From: Clostridiales bacterium
GTDB taxonomy: Bacteria > Bacillota > Clostridia > Oscillospirales > Oscillospiraceae
Direction of reading: 5' to 3'
Length of the DNA stretch: 37,789 bases
Assembly (NCBI GenBank): GCA_021201185.1
Contig: JAJQFJ010000057.1
Location: forward strand, 52,407 to 90,195
Shown here: piece after piece, positions 30,304 to 37,789 of the stretch
Layout of the letters: each line of letters starts with the position of its first letter
Numbering within the stretch: the stretch's first letter is position 1
Notes under the pieces: model-generated
The model's input: only the letters and a program-made list of their open reading frames with translations
Databases searched by the model: none
Told to the model about the DNA's origin: nothing
Translations under genes and position numbers: made by a program

Positions 30304-31941
30304 ATGCAGACAAAACTGTTTTCCATCCCCTCCCCGGAGGGGCATGAGGCGGAGATCGCCCAGGCGGCAAAGCTGCTCCGGGAAGGGCAGCTGGTGGGGC
30401 TGCCCACCGAGACGGTCTACGGCCTGGGAGCGGACGCCCTGAACGCTGCCGCCGTGGCCGCCATCTACCGGGCCAAGGGCCGTCCCTCGGACAATCCGCT
30501 CATCATTCATGTGGTGAACGACATCGCCTGGCTGGACCGGTACTGCCGGGACATCCCGCCCCTGGCCTATGAGCTGGCGCAGACCTTCTGGCCCGGGCCG
30601 CTGACCATGATTTTGAAGCGGAATCCCATCGTCCCCGACCGGACCACCGGCGGACTGGACACGGTGGGCATCCGCTGCCCGGACCATCCCGTGACCCAGG
30701 CCATCATCCGGGCGGTAGACCGGCCCATCGCCGCCCCTTCCGCCAACACCTCCGGCCGACCCAGCTGCACCACCGCAGCCCAGGTGCTGGAGGACGTGGG
30801 GGGGAAGATCGCCGGTGTGGTGGACGGCGGTCCCTGCCAGGTGGGGGTGGAGTCCACCATCCTGGACCTGACCGTCACCCCGCCCCGGCTGCTCCGACCC
30901 GGCGGAATGTCTCTGGAGGCGCTGGAGGAGGTCTGCGGGGAGATACAGATCGACCCCGCCGTTCAGCGTCAGATGGGGGCCGCGGAGCGCCCCAGAGCGC
31001 CGGGGATGAAGTACCGGCACTATGCTCCAAAGGCACCCGTCACCGTCTATGAGGGGACCCCGGAGGCCACGGCTGCCGCCATCGCCCGGGCCGCCGGGCC
31101 GGGCACCGGGGTCATCTGCTTTGAGGAATACCGGGACCGGTTCCCCCGGTCCGTGACCGCCTCCCTGGGCCCCGTGGGGGACAAGCGGGAGCAGGCCCGT
31201 CGGGTGTTCTCCGCCCTCCGCTCCTTTGACCGGACCAACGTGAAGGAGATTTTGGCCCAGTGTCCCGACCGGCGGGGGCTGGGACTGGCGGTAGGGAACC
31301 GGCTGAAAAAGGCGGCAGGCTTTCACACCGTCCCGGTGGGCAGCGGCCAGACCCGGGTCATCGGCGTCACCGGCCCCACCGGGGCGGGCAAGACCACCGC
31401 CCTCCGGGAGCTGGAGCGGATGGGGGCCAGGGTGCTCAACTGCGACGAAATTTACCACCGGCTGCTGGCGGAGAACGCCACCCTCCGCCGGGAGATCACC
31501 GCCCGGTTTGGCCCCGTGTTCGACGGGGAGACTCTGGACCGGAAAAAGCTGGGGGGCATGGTCTGGCAGGACCCCAAGGCCCTCCGGGACCTGAACGGCA
31601 TCTGCCACAAATACATCCTCTCCCGGCTGGGGCTGGAGATCGCCGACGCCCGGGACGAGGGGCTGGTAGGAGTTGCCATCGACGCCGTAGCCCTGTTTGA
31701 GTCCGGGGGCGAGCTGCTCTGCGACACCACGGTGGCCATCGTCGCCCCGGAGGAGGAGCGGGTCCGCCGCATTATGAAGCGGGAGGGCATCACCCGGGAG
31801 TACGCCCTGGCCCGGGTCCACGCCCAGAGGCCGGATGAGTGGTTTTCCGACCACTGCGCACATACACTGGTCAACGACAGCACCCAGGAGGCGTTCCGCG
31901 CCAAATGTCAGGACCTGTTCTGGGAACTGCTGTTTGAATAA
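30304..31941 (+). CDS. fusion of L-threonylcarbamoyladenylate synthase (Sua5/TsaC) and dephospho-CoA kinase (CoaE)
   Basis: This one open frame encodes two enzymes. Residues ~1-210 are the YrdC/TsaC domain: LPTETVYGLGADA (~35-47), KGRPSDNPLIIHV (~59-71) and APSANTSGRPS (~143-153), which makes threonylcarbamoyl-AMP for t6A37 tRNA modification. Residues ~230-345 match the Sua5 C-terminal domain, beginning with RAPGMKYRHYAPKAPV. Residues ~350-545 are dephospho-CoA kinase: P-loop GVTGPTGAGKTT (~354-365), the Asp in LNCDEIYH and a VAIDAVALFESG lid region, which catalyses the last step of CoA synthesis. No stop or frameshift is seen at the join. ATG 30304 is chosen; a GTG at 30247 overlapping the prfA stop is possible and would add 19 residues. 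Confidence 0.88.
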   Translation: MQTKLFSIPSPEGHEAEIAQAAKLLREGQLVGLPTETVYGLGADALNAAAVAAIYRAKGRPSDNPLIIHVVNDIAWLDRYCRDIPPLAYELAQTFWPGPLTMILKRNPIVPDRTTGGLDTVGIRCPDHPVTQAIIRAVDRPIAAPSANTSGRPSCTTAAQVLEDVGGKIAGVVDGGPCQVGVESTILDLTVTPPRLLRPGGMSLEALEEVCGEIQIDPAVQRQMGAAERPRAPGMKYRHYAPKAPVTVYEGTPEATAAAIARAAGPGTGVICFEEYRDRFPRSVTASLGPVGDKREQARRVFSALRSFDRTNVKEILAQCPDRRGLGLAVGNRLKKAAGFHTVPVGSGQTRVIGVTGPTGAGKTTALRELERMGARVLNCDEIYHRLLAENATLRREITARFGPVFDGETLDRKKLGGMVWQDPKALRDLNGICHKYILSRLGLEIADARDEGLVGVAIDAVALFESGGELLCDTTVAIVAPEEERVRRIMKREGITREYALARVHAQRPDEWFSDHCAHTLVNDSTQEAFRAKCQDLFWELLFE

Positions 31942-31978
31942 CACACAGAATCAACATTTCAGGAAGGAAGCGCAAACC

Positions 31979-33370
31979 ATGTCTGAACAGAAGAAGCTGA
32001 GAGAGGAACTGCTGCTGAACGGGAAGAACGGCTATGACCGCATCTCCCCGGAGGAGCTGACCGACATCAACGGGTACTGTGAGAACTACAAGGATTTCCT
32101 CAACCACGGCCGCACGGAGCGGGAGTGCGTGGAGACTGCCATCGCTCTGGCGGAGGCGGAGGGCTTCCGGGCCTATGAGCCCGGTCAGAGCCTCCGGCCG
32201 GGTGAGCGGGTGTACTGGAACAACCGGGGCAAGGCCCTGATGCTGGCGGTCATCGGCCAGGAGACGCTGGAGAAGGGCGTCGTCATCGGCGCGGCCCACA
32301 TTGACTCCCCCCGTCTGGACTTAAAGCCCCGTCCGGTGACCGAGGACTCCGGCCTGTGCACCCTCAAGACCCACTACTATGGCGGCATCCGTAAGTATCA
32401 ATGGGTGTCCATCCCCCTGCTGCTCACCGGCGTGGTGGAGCGGGCGGACGGCACCCAGGTGAAGGTCTCCATCGGCAGGGACCCCGGCGACCCGGTGCTG
32501 ACTATTCCCGACCTGCTGCCCCATCTGGCGGATAAGCAGTCCCACAAGCCCCTGTTCCAGGGCATCGAGGGGGAGCAGCTCAACCTGCTCATCGGATCCA
32601 AACCCCTGCCGGACGACGACGGCAGCGACCGGGTGAAGCTGGCGGTGCTCAAGCTGCTCAACGAGAAGTACGGCATCACCGAGGCGGACTTTATCTCCGC
32701 CGAGCTGTGCGCCGTCCCCGCCTTTGACGCGGTGGACGTGGGTCTGGACCGCTCCATGATCGGGGCCTACGGCCAGGATGACCGGGTGTGCGGCTACGCC
32801 GCTCTCTCCGCTCTGCTGGAGCTGGGCACCCCCCGGCGCACCTGCATCGCCATGCTGGCGGACAAGGAGGAGATCGGCTCCATCGGTGTCAGCGGCATGG
32901 AGTCCCAGGCCTTCGACACCTTCGTGGCCCGTCTCTGCGCCGCCCAGGGGGTCCAGCTGCGGGACTGCTACGAGAAGTCCTTCTGCCTGTCTGCCGACGT
33001 CACCGTGGCCTATGACCCCAACTTCGCCGAGGTGTTTGACAAGAGCAACGCCTCTTTCCTGAATCAGGGTGTGGGCCTGTGCAAGTACACCGGCTCCCGG
33101 GGCAAGAGCGGCTCCTCCGACGCCTCCGCCGAGCTGGTGGGTCAGGTCCGCCGGACCCTGGACAAGGCCGGGGTCATCTGGCAGATGGCCGAGCTGGGCA
33201 AGGTGGACGAGGGCGGCGGCGGCACCGTCGCCATGTTCATGGCCAACCGCAACATCGACACCATCGACGCAGGCACCCCGGTGCTGGCTATGCACTCTCC
33301 CTTTGAGGTCACCTCCAAGCTGGACTGCTATATGACCTACAAGGCCATGAAGGCCGTTTTTGAGGCGTAA
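31979..33370 (+). CDS. M18 family aminopeptidase
   Basis: The 463-residue product is a cytoplasmic zinc aminopeptidase of the M18 family. Metal ligands and catalytic residues occur in order: the first His in AAHIDSPRLDLKP (~106), the bridging Asp in YGQDDRVCGY (~263), Glu-Glu in DKEEIGSIG (~296), an Asp in SADVTVAYDPN (~341), and the last His in AMHSPFEVTSKLD (~438). M18 enzymes favour N-terminal aspartate, glutamate or hydrophobic residues depending on the member. AGGAAGG lies upstream of ATG 31979. It is probably part of the same transcript as its neighbours (gaps of 37 and 44 nt). Confidence 0.95.
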   Translation: MSEQKKLREELLLNGKNGYDRISPEELTDINGYCENYKDFLNHGRTERECVETAIALAEAEGFRAYEPGQSLRPGERVYWNNRGKALMLAVIGQETLEKGVVIGAAHIDSPRLDLKPRPVTEDSGLCTLKTHYYGGIRKYQWVSIPLLLTGVVERADGTQVKVSIGRDPGDPVLTIPDLLPHLADKQSHKPLFQGIEGEQLNLLIGSKPLPDDDGSDRVKLAVLKLLNEKYGITEADFISAELCAVPAFDAVDVGLDRSMIGAYGQDDRVCGYAALSALLELGTPRRTCIAMLADKEEIGSIGVSGMESQAFDTFVARLCAAQGVQLRDCYEKSFCLSADVTVAYDPNFAEVFDKSNASFLNQGVGLCKYTGSRGKSGSSDASAELVGQVRRTLDKAGVIWQMAELGKVDEGGGGTVAMFMANRNIDTIDAGTPVLAMHSPFEVTSKLDCYMTYKAMKAVFEA

Positions 33371-33414
33371 CCGGACATCGTTTCCGCCCGCTCCCTCTGA
33401 AAGGAGGCACATTT

Positions 33415-34272
33415 ATGAACTTTCTCACATCCATCCTCCTGGGTCTGATCCAGGGCCTTGCGGAGTTCCTGCCCATCTCCAGCTCGGGCCATCTGTCCCT
33501 GTTCCAAAACTTCTTCGGACTTCAGACGGCGGAGCAGGGCAGCCTGTTCTTCGACGTGCTGCTCCACCTGGGCACCCTGATTGCCGTCTTTGTCTATTAC
33601 TGGAAGGACATCCGAGGGATGGCGGTGGAGTTTGGCGACATGTGCCTGGAGCTGGCGGGCCGGCGCAGGTCCCGGCCCAACGCCCAGTCCCTGTCCCTGC
33701 GGCGGATGCTGCTTTTGATCGTGGTGGGGACCCTGCCACTGTTTCTCATCCTGCCCGTCAAGAGCCGGATCGAGGCCCTCTACGACAACACCTGGTTCGT
33801 AGGCGTGGCGCTGATCATCACCGGACTGCTGCTCTTTCTCTCTGACCGTCTGGCCAAGGGGAGAAAGACGGTGCGCTCGGCCACCTTGGTGGACGCGCTG
33901 CTGGTGGGCTGTGCCCAGGTGGTGGCCACCGTCCCCGGTCTCTCCCGGTCCGGGGCCACCATCTCGGCGGGGCTGCTGCTGGGCTTTGACCGGAAGTTTG
34001 CCGTGCGCTACTCCTTCCTGCTGAGCATCCCGGCGGTGATCGGGGCCAACCTCCTGTCCTTGGTGGACGCCTTCCAGGCGGGCATCGACTGGTCCCTGCT
34101 GCCGGTGTACATCGTGGGGGTCTGCGTGGCCGCCATGAGCGGCTACTTCGCCATCGGCGTGGTGAAGAAGCTCACCGACCAGGGCCGGTTCGGCAACTTC
34201 GCCTACTACTGCTGGGGCGTGGGGGCCCTGACCATCATCCTGTCCGCCATCTTTTTCTTTCTGAACAAATAA
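33415..34272 (+). CDS. uppP: undecaprenyl-diphosphate phosphatase
   Basis: The 285-residue product is a polytopic membrane protein that removes one phosphate from undecaprenyl diphosphate, regenerating the carrier for peptidoglycan and teichoic acid synthesis. The two active-site regions are clear: EFLPISSSGHL (~17-27, with Glu17) and VPGLSRSGATIS (~176-187, with Arg). Seven to eight membrane segments fill the rest. GAAAGGAGG precedes ATG 33415. UppP activity also gives bacitracin tolerance in other bacteria. Its position with ddl and murF fits one envelope-synthesis transcript. Confidence 0.96.
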   Translation: MNFLTSILLGLIQGLAEFLPISSSGHLSLFQNFFGLQTAEQGSLFFDVLLHLGTLIAVFVYYWKDIRGMAVEFGDMCLELAGRRRSRPNAQSLSLRRMLLLIVVGTLPLFLILPVKSRIEALYDNTWFVGVALIITGLLLFLSDRLAKGRKTVRSATLVDALLVGCAQVVATVPGLSRSGATISAGLLLGFDRKFAVRYSFLLSIPAVIGANLLSLVDAFQAGIDWSLLPVYIVGVCVAAMSGYFAIGVVKKLTDQGRFGNFAYYCWGVGALTIILSAIFFFLNK

Positions 34273-34285
34273 AGGAATACCGCAC

Positions 34286-34307
34286 CGGCACCTCGGAAGG
34301 GGTGCCG
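34286..34307 (+). other. small hairpin after uppP
   Basis: CGGCACC (34286-34292) pairs perfectly with GGTGCCG (34301-34307) over an 8-nt loop. No T tract follows, so it is not a clear terminator, and it lies before the DUF1349 gene. Confidence 0.35.
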
Positions 34308-34342
34308 ATGTCGTGTCCGAACACAATGAGGAGGTACACAAC

Positions 34343-34948
34343 ATGAATCTGACCAACTTCCGCTGGACCAGAGCGCCAAAGGAGTACACCGTCTGGACAG
34401 ACCAGGTGGAGATCGTCACCGAGCCCCACACCGACCTGTGGCAGCGGACCTATTACCACTTCCAGAACGACAACGCCCCCGTCTTGCAAGCGGAGACGGC
34501 GGAGCCCTATTTCAGCTTCATCGTCAAAACGGACTTCACCGGCAGCCATCACCGCTTCGACCAGTGCGGGGTAGCCATGTACCTGGACAGTGAAAACTGG
34601 CTGAAGGGCTCGGTGGAGTACGAAAACGACGCCTTTCAGCGGCTGGGCAGCGTGGTCACCAACCTGGGCTATTCCGACTGGGCGACCACCGACATCCCCG
34701 CCACAGTGAAGGTCATGTGGTACCGTCTCAGCCGGAGACAGGACGACTACTGTATCGAGTGCTCGGAGGACGGCGTGCCCTTCCGGCAAATGCGCATCTG
34801 CCATCTGCACCGGGGGACCGGGACGGTCCGCTTCGGGGTCTACGCCTGCTCCCCGGAGGATTCCTCCTTCCGGGCGGTGTTCTCCGACTTCCGGCTGACG
34901 GAGTGCCAGTGGCAGGCCCACGACGGGCAGCAGCCGGACGGGGAATGA
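34343..34948 (+). CDS. DUF1349 domain protein (concanavalin A-like fold)
   Basis: The 201-residue product matches the DUF1349 family, a soluble beta-jelly-roll related to concanavalin A-like lectin/glucanase folds. Family features seen are the DLWQRTYYHFQNDNAP start, FSFIVKTDFTGSHHRFDQCG (~48-67), MYLDSENWLKGSVEYENDAF, VTNLGYSDWATTDIP (~97-111), the RLSRRQDDYCIECSEDG strand pair and VRFGVYACSPEDSSFRAVFSDF (~155-176). Some relatives are annotated as regulators or carbohydrate-binding, but no activity is established. GAGGAGG precedes ATG 34343 at 9 nt. It ends the run; a gene-free repeat region follows. Confidence 0.85.
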   Translation: MNLTNFRWTRAPKEYTVWTDQVEIVTEPHTDLWQRTYYHFQNDNAPVLQAETAEPYFSFIVKTDFTGSHHRFDQCGVAMYLDSENWLKGSVEYENDAFQRLGSVVTNLGYSDWATTDIPATVKVMWYRLSRRQDDYCIECSEDGVPFRQMRICHLHRGTGTVRFGVYACSPEDSSFRAVFSDFRLTECQWQAHDGQQPDGE

Positions 34949-35039
34949 GCCGTTCTCGGACGGAACAAGGGACTGTTTGCAAAACGAAGGAAAGTGTGAT
35001 AGGATAGGGAGCAGTAGCGGCCGCCCTCTGCCGCTTTGA

Positions 35040-35219
35040 GGTGAATTCGCAGAGGACCGGTACGGATTCGCCGAGAGATTTCGGCAAGTTGAAAGTGCCT
35101 GCTGCACCCCTCAGTCGCCTTGCGGCGACAGCTCCCCTTTCAGGGGAGCCAAAAGAGACCGCTGTCCCCTACCTCCCCTGAAAGGGGAGGGGGACCGGCG
35201 TAAGCCGGTGGAGGGGTGC
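35040..35219. repeat. mosaic palindromic repeat, copy B
   Basis: The gene-free stretch 34949-35318 carries a related repeat. First is an imperfect 12-bp inverted pair (35040-35051 with 35061-35072) equivalent to the EcoRI-like module of copy A. Then comes GTGCCTGCTGC (35095-35105), followed by a 116-bp cruciform (35104-35219) with perfect outer arms GCACCCCTC/GAGGGGTGC. Inside it are GTCGCC/GGCGAC (35114-35129), CTCCCCTTTCAGGGGAG (35132-35148), CTCCCCTGAAAGGGGAG (35173-35189) and ACCGGC/GCCGGT (35194-35209). The rest of the interval shows no gene; no convincing promoter for ftsK was seen. Confidence 0.75.
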
Positions 35220-35318
35220 GGCACGCACTCTCGACGAGCACAATATTACGGCGAACACGCAGAGGCCCGCTTTCCCCACTCAAAACCCATCACCCTTTCT
35301 GCGAGAGGATCTATACCT

Positions 35319-37789
35319 ATGGCAACGACCACAAAGAAAAAATCCACATCTGCCGCCTCCGGCAAAAAGAGGACGTCCACGGCAAAGGACAAAACCTCCT
35401 CCACCAAAAAGACTGCCTCTGCCAAAAGGACCTCCGGGAAGCGGAGCGCCAAGCGCCGCCCGGACTATCGTCCCCGGCTGATCGGGGGAGCCGTTTGCTT
35501 CGCCCTGGCAGTGTTCTCCGCCTTTGGATATTTCAACATCCAGGCGGTGGTCATCGACCTGCTGGTCCAGCTGGAGCGGGGCCTGTTCGGCTACGGCTAC
35601 TGGGTGACGCCGGTGATGCTGCTTTGGGCGGCCATCGTCCTCATCCTCCACAACGGGATGCCCGTTCGCCTGCGCACCGTCTCCGCCCTGGTGACTCCCA
35701 CCATTGTGGGCGCTCTGGTGCAGTGCATCACCTGGAGCGGCGGCTATGCCCTCCAGTGGAGCATGTTCCCGGAGCTGTGGAGCCGTGGGCTGGAGATGAC
35801 CTCCGGCGGCACCCTGGGCGGAGCCCTGGCCAATCTGCTGGTGACCGCGTTCAGCCGGTTCGGGGCCATCCCCATCTGTATCCTGGCCCTGTTTGCCATA
35901 GTGCTCATCCTGACCCGGACCACCCCCGCAGACCTGCTCCGCAGCATCCGGTCGGCCAACGACCGCATGAGAGAGCGCCGGGAGCAGCGCATCGTGGAGG
36001 AGGAGGCCTATCAGGCGGACCTGGCGGAGGAGTACGGCTACGACGAGGAGCCGGAGCCGAAGAGCCGCCCCGCCCGGCAGCCGGTCTCCGCCGTCACCCC
36101 CCGAAGCAAACGGAGCAGACGCACCCAGATCGACATCCCTGTGGACAATACGGACACGCCAACGGAGGAGACCCCGTCTCCCGCCCCGGAGGCCCCGGCT
36201 GCCGAGCCTGCCCCCACCTATGAGGACCAGGGCACCGGGCGTATGCCCATCTTCCGGAAGAAGGATAACGCCCCCCTCATGGAGGAGAAGAAGGAGAGCT
36301 TTATCGACAAATTCTTCGACCCTCAGACGCCGGAGGTGGAGGAGCCTGCCGGAGACTACCGGGTCAAGGGCAGCCCTGACGTGGGCTCCCCGGAGGTTCC
36401 GGTGGAAAAGCCCGCCGACATCCTGCTGAATCAGAAGCAAAACGGGGCCAAAGAGCGGGCTCAGGCCGCCGCCCAGGTGGCGAAGGAGCTGGACGAGAGC
36501 ATGGAACAGCACGCCGTCCAGGAGTACGTCCATCCCCCGGTGGAGCTGCTGGGGATGGGCAAGGCCGCTCCGCAGGCCGCTGCCGCCCAGAACGAGCTGC
36601 GGGACGTGCAGGAGAAGCTCAGCGGCACCATCCAGGACTTCGGGGTGGACGCCCATGTGGTGGGGGCCGTCCGGGGTCCCACCGTCACCCGCTACGAGCT
36701 GGAGCTGGAGCGGGGAGTCAAGCTGAGCAAGGTCACCAACCTGGCGGATGATATCGCCCTGACTCTGGGGGTCCAGTCTGTGCGTATCGCACCCATCCCA
36801 GGCAAGAGCCTGGTAGTGGGGGTAGAGGTCCCCAACCGGCTGGTCACTCCGGTGGCCATCCGGCAGGTCATCGACTCCCCGGAGTTCCAGAATCACAAGT
36901 CCAACGTGGCCTTTGCCGTGGGCAAGGACATCTCCGGCCGGAACGTGGTGGGCAACATCTCCAAGCTGCCCCATATGCTCATCGCAGGCACCACCGGCTC
37001 CGGCAAGTCGGTTTGTACCAACTCCATCATCTGTTCTCTGCTGTACAAGTCCAGCCCGGACCAGGTGCGACTCATCATGATCGACCCAAAGATGGTGGAG
37101 CTGAGCGTTTACAACGGCATCCCCCATCTGCTCATCCCAGTGGTCACCGACCCGAAGAAGGCCGCAGGCTCCCTCCAGTGGGCGGTCACCGAGATGCTCA
37201 AGCGTTACCGCCTGTTCTCCGAACGCCACGTCCGGGACCTGGAGAGCTATAACCTCCAGGTGTCCAACGACCCGGACGCCGCTGAGGAGGAGCACCCCCT
37301 GCCCCAGATCGTCATCTTCATCGACGAGCTGGCGGATTTGATGCTGGTCTCCGCCAAGGAGGTGGAGGAATCCATCTGCCGCATCGCCCAGATGGGCCGT
37401 GCCGCCGGAATGCACCTCATTATCGCCACTCAGCGGCCCTCCACCGACGTCATCACCGGCCTGATGAAGGCCAACATCCCCTCCCGTATCGCCCTGTCCG
37501 TGGCCTCCGGTCTGGAGTCCCGCATCATTCTGGACACCACCGGGGCGGAGAAGCTGGTGGGCAACGGCGACATGCTGTTCAGCCCTGTGGGCTCCGGCAA
37601 GCCCCAGCGGGTCCAGGGCTGCTTTATCTCCGAGGAGGAGATTTCCCAGATCGTGGAGTTCATCAAGGAGCGCTGCGGCAGCGACTATGACCAGCAGATT
37701 ACCGAGGAGATCGAGCACAACGCCGAGAGCATCGGCAAGGGCAGCAAGAAGGGGGGAAGCACCCTCCCGGACAGCACTATCCCCGAGCC
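35319..37789 (+). CDS. ftsK: FtsK/SpoIIIE family DNA translocase (3' end cut by window)
   Basis: At least 823 residues are present and the frame is open to the right edge, so the C-terminal gamma domain that reads the polar KOPS/SRS sequences is outside. Residues 1-48 are a basic Lys/Ser/Thr-rich tail. Residues ~49-205 contain about four membrane segments. An acidic/Pro-rich linker follows (~220-370), with DIPVDNTDTPTEETPSP. The motor domain begins near residue 420: Walker A is GTTGSGKSV (~557-565) and Walker B is VIFIDELADLM (~665-675), with the GRAAGMHLIIATQRPS segment after it. It pumps DNA during septation or forespore engulfment. GAGAGGAT lies 8 nt before ATG 35319. It could be ftsK or spoIIIE; sequence alone does not settle this. 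Confidence 0.92.
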   Translation, partial: MATTTKKKSTSAASGKKRTSTAKDKTSSTKKTASAKRTSGKRSAKRRPDYRPRLIGGAVCFALAVFSAFGYFNIQAVVIDLLVQLERGLFGYGYWVTPVMLLWAAIVLILHNGMPVRLRTVSALVTPTIVGALVQCITWSGGYALQWSMFPELWSRGLEMTSGGTLGGALANLLVTAFSRFGAIPICILALFAIVLILTRTTPADLLRSIRSANDRMRERREQRIVEEEAYQADLAEEYGYDEEPEPKSRPARQPVSAVTPRSKRSRRTQIDIPVDNTDTPTEETPSPAPEAPAAEPAPTYEDQGTGRMPIFRKKDNAPLMEEKKESFIDKFFDPQTPEVEEPAGDYRVKGSPDVGSPEVPVEKPADILLNQKQNGAKERAQAAAQVAKELDESMEQHAVQEYVHPPVELLGMGKAAPQAAAAQNELRDVQEKLSGTIQDFGVDAHVVGAVRGPTVTRYELELERGVKLSKVTNLADDIALTLGVQSVRIAPIPGKSLVVGVEVPNRLVTPVAIRQVIDSPEFQNHKSNVAFAVGKDISGRNVVGNISKLPHMLIAGTTGSGKSVCTNSIICSLLYKSSPDQVRLIMIDPKMVELSVYNGIPHLLIPVVTDPKKAAGSLQWAVTEMLKRYRLFSERHVRDLESYNLQVSNDPDAAEEEHPLPQIVIFIDELADLMLVSAKEVEESICRIAQMGRAAGMHLIIATQRPSTDVITGLMKANIPSRIALSVASGLESRIILDTTGAEKLVGNGDMLFSPVGSGKPQRVQGCFISEEEISQIVEFIKERCGSDYDQQITEEIEHNAESIGKGSKKGGSTLPDSTIPE

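Noticed and set aside
35280..37718. An 812-codon open frame on the minus strand across ftsK
   Set aside because: The plus-strand frame encodes a clear FtsK motor with Walker motifs; the antisense frame has low-complexity composition and no ribosome site.

Overview
The window looks like a chromosome segment of a GC-rich, low-oxygen Gram-positive gut bacterium of class Clostridia. Family Oscillospiraceae (Flavonifractor, Lawsonibacter or Pseudoflavonifractor type) is the best guess. The basis is high GC with strongly C/G-ending codons, AGGAGG-type ribosome binding sites, many extended -10 promoters, Clostridia-type families (DUF1836, a DUF6514-like protein, clade II PurL, MsmX-type sugar ABC importer without its own ATPase) and dispersed palindromic intergenic repeats. 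No rRNA, tRNA, CRISPR array, phage gene or transposase was seen.

Layout. 1-3000: the end of a secreted FN3/SH3 protein, then a DUF1836 regulator divergent from a hemolysin-III/PAQR membrane protein, with an inverted repeat covering both -35 boxes, then two small orphan genes. 3000-11300: secA behind a structured leader, pgeF (YlmD), a long PurL with its glutaminase domain, and a HAD hydrolase. 11300-22400: a carbohydrate locus. It has a LacI-type regulator, a lipoprotein binding protein, two MalF/MalG-type permeases, an unrecognised 612-residue carbohydrate-enzyme-like protein, a 76-residue zinc-ribbon protein, a GH53 endo-beta-1,4-galactanase without signal peptide, a sugar-1-phosphate nucleotidyltransferase and galE. 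22400-23600: a class I aminotransferase on the opposite strand. 24200-34950: a tight co-directional run ddl, murF, ABC-F, ydcF-like, prfA, a Sua5-CoaE fusion, M18 aminopeptidase, uppP and a DUF1349 protein. 35319 to the end: ftsK/spoIIIE, cut by the window edge.

How the genes work together. The 11.4-22.3 kb block reads as uptake and intracellular processing of a galactose-containing oligosaccharide. The regulator probably controls itself and the importer through TTGCGCAA sites. The GH53 enzyme and the 612-residue protein are candidates for intracellular cleavage, and the nucleotidyltransferase and GalE would feed galactose into UDP-sugar metabolism. The 612-residue protein, coupled to the zinc-ribbon protein, is the least explained part. 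The ddl-to-uppP run mixes peptidoglycan precursor synthesis (Ddl, MurF, UppP) with translation functions (RF1, Sua5, ABC-F).

Three intergenic regions (18775-19129, 23661-24112, 34949-35318) are packed with inverted repeats. The last two share a mosaic repeat family, and the first is a back-to-back array of perfect hairpins flanked by two near-identical terminator-like stems.
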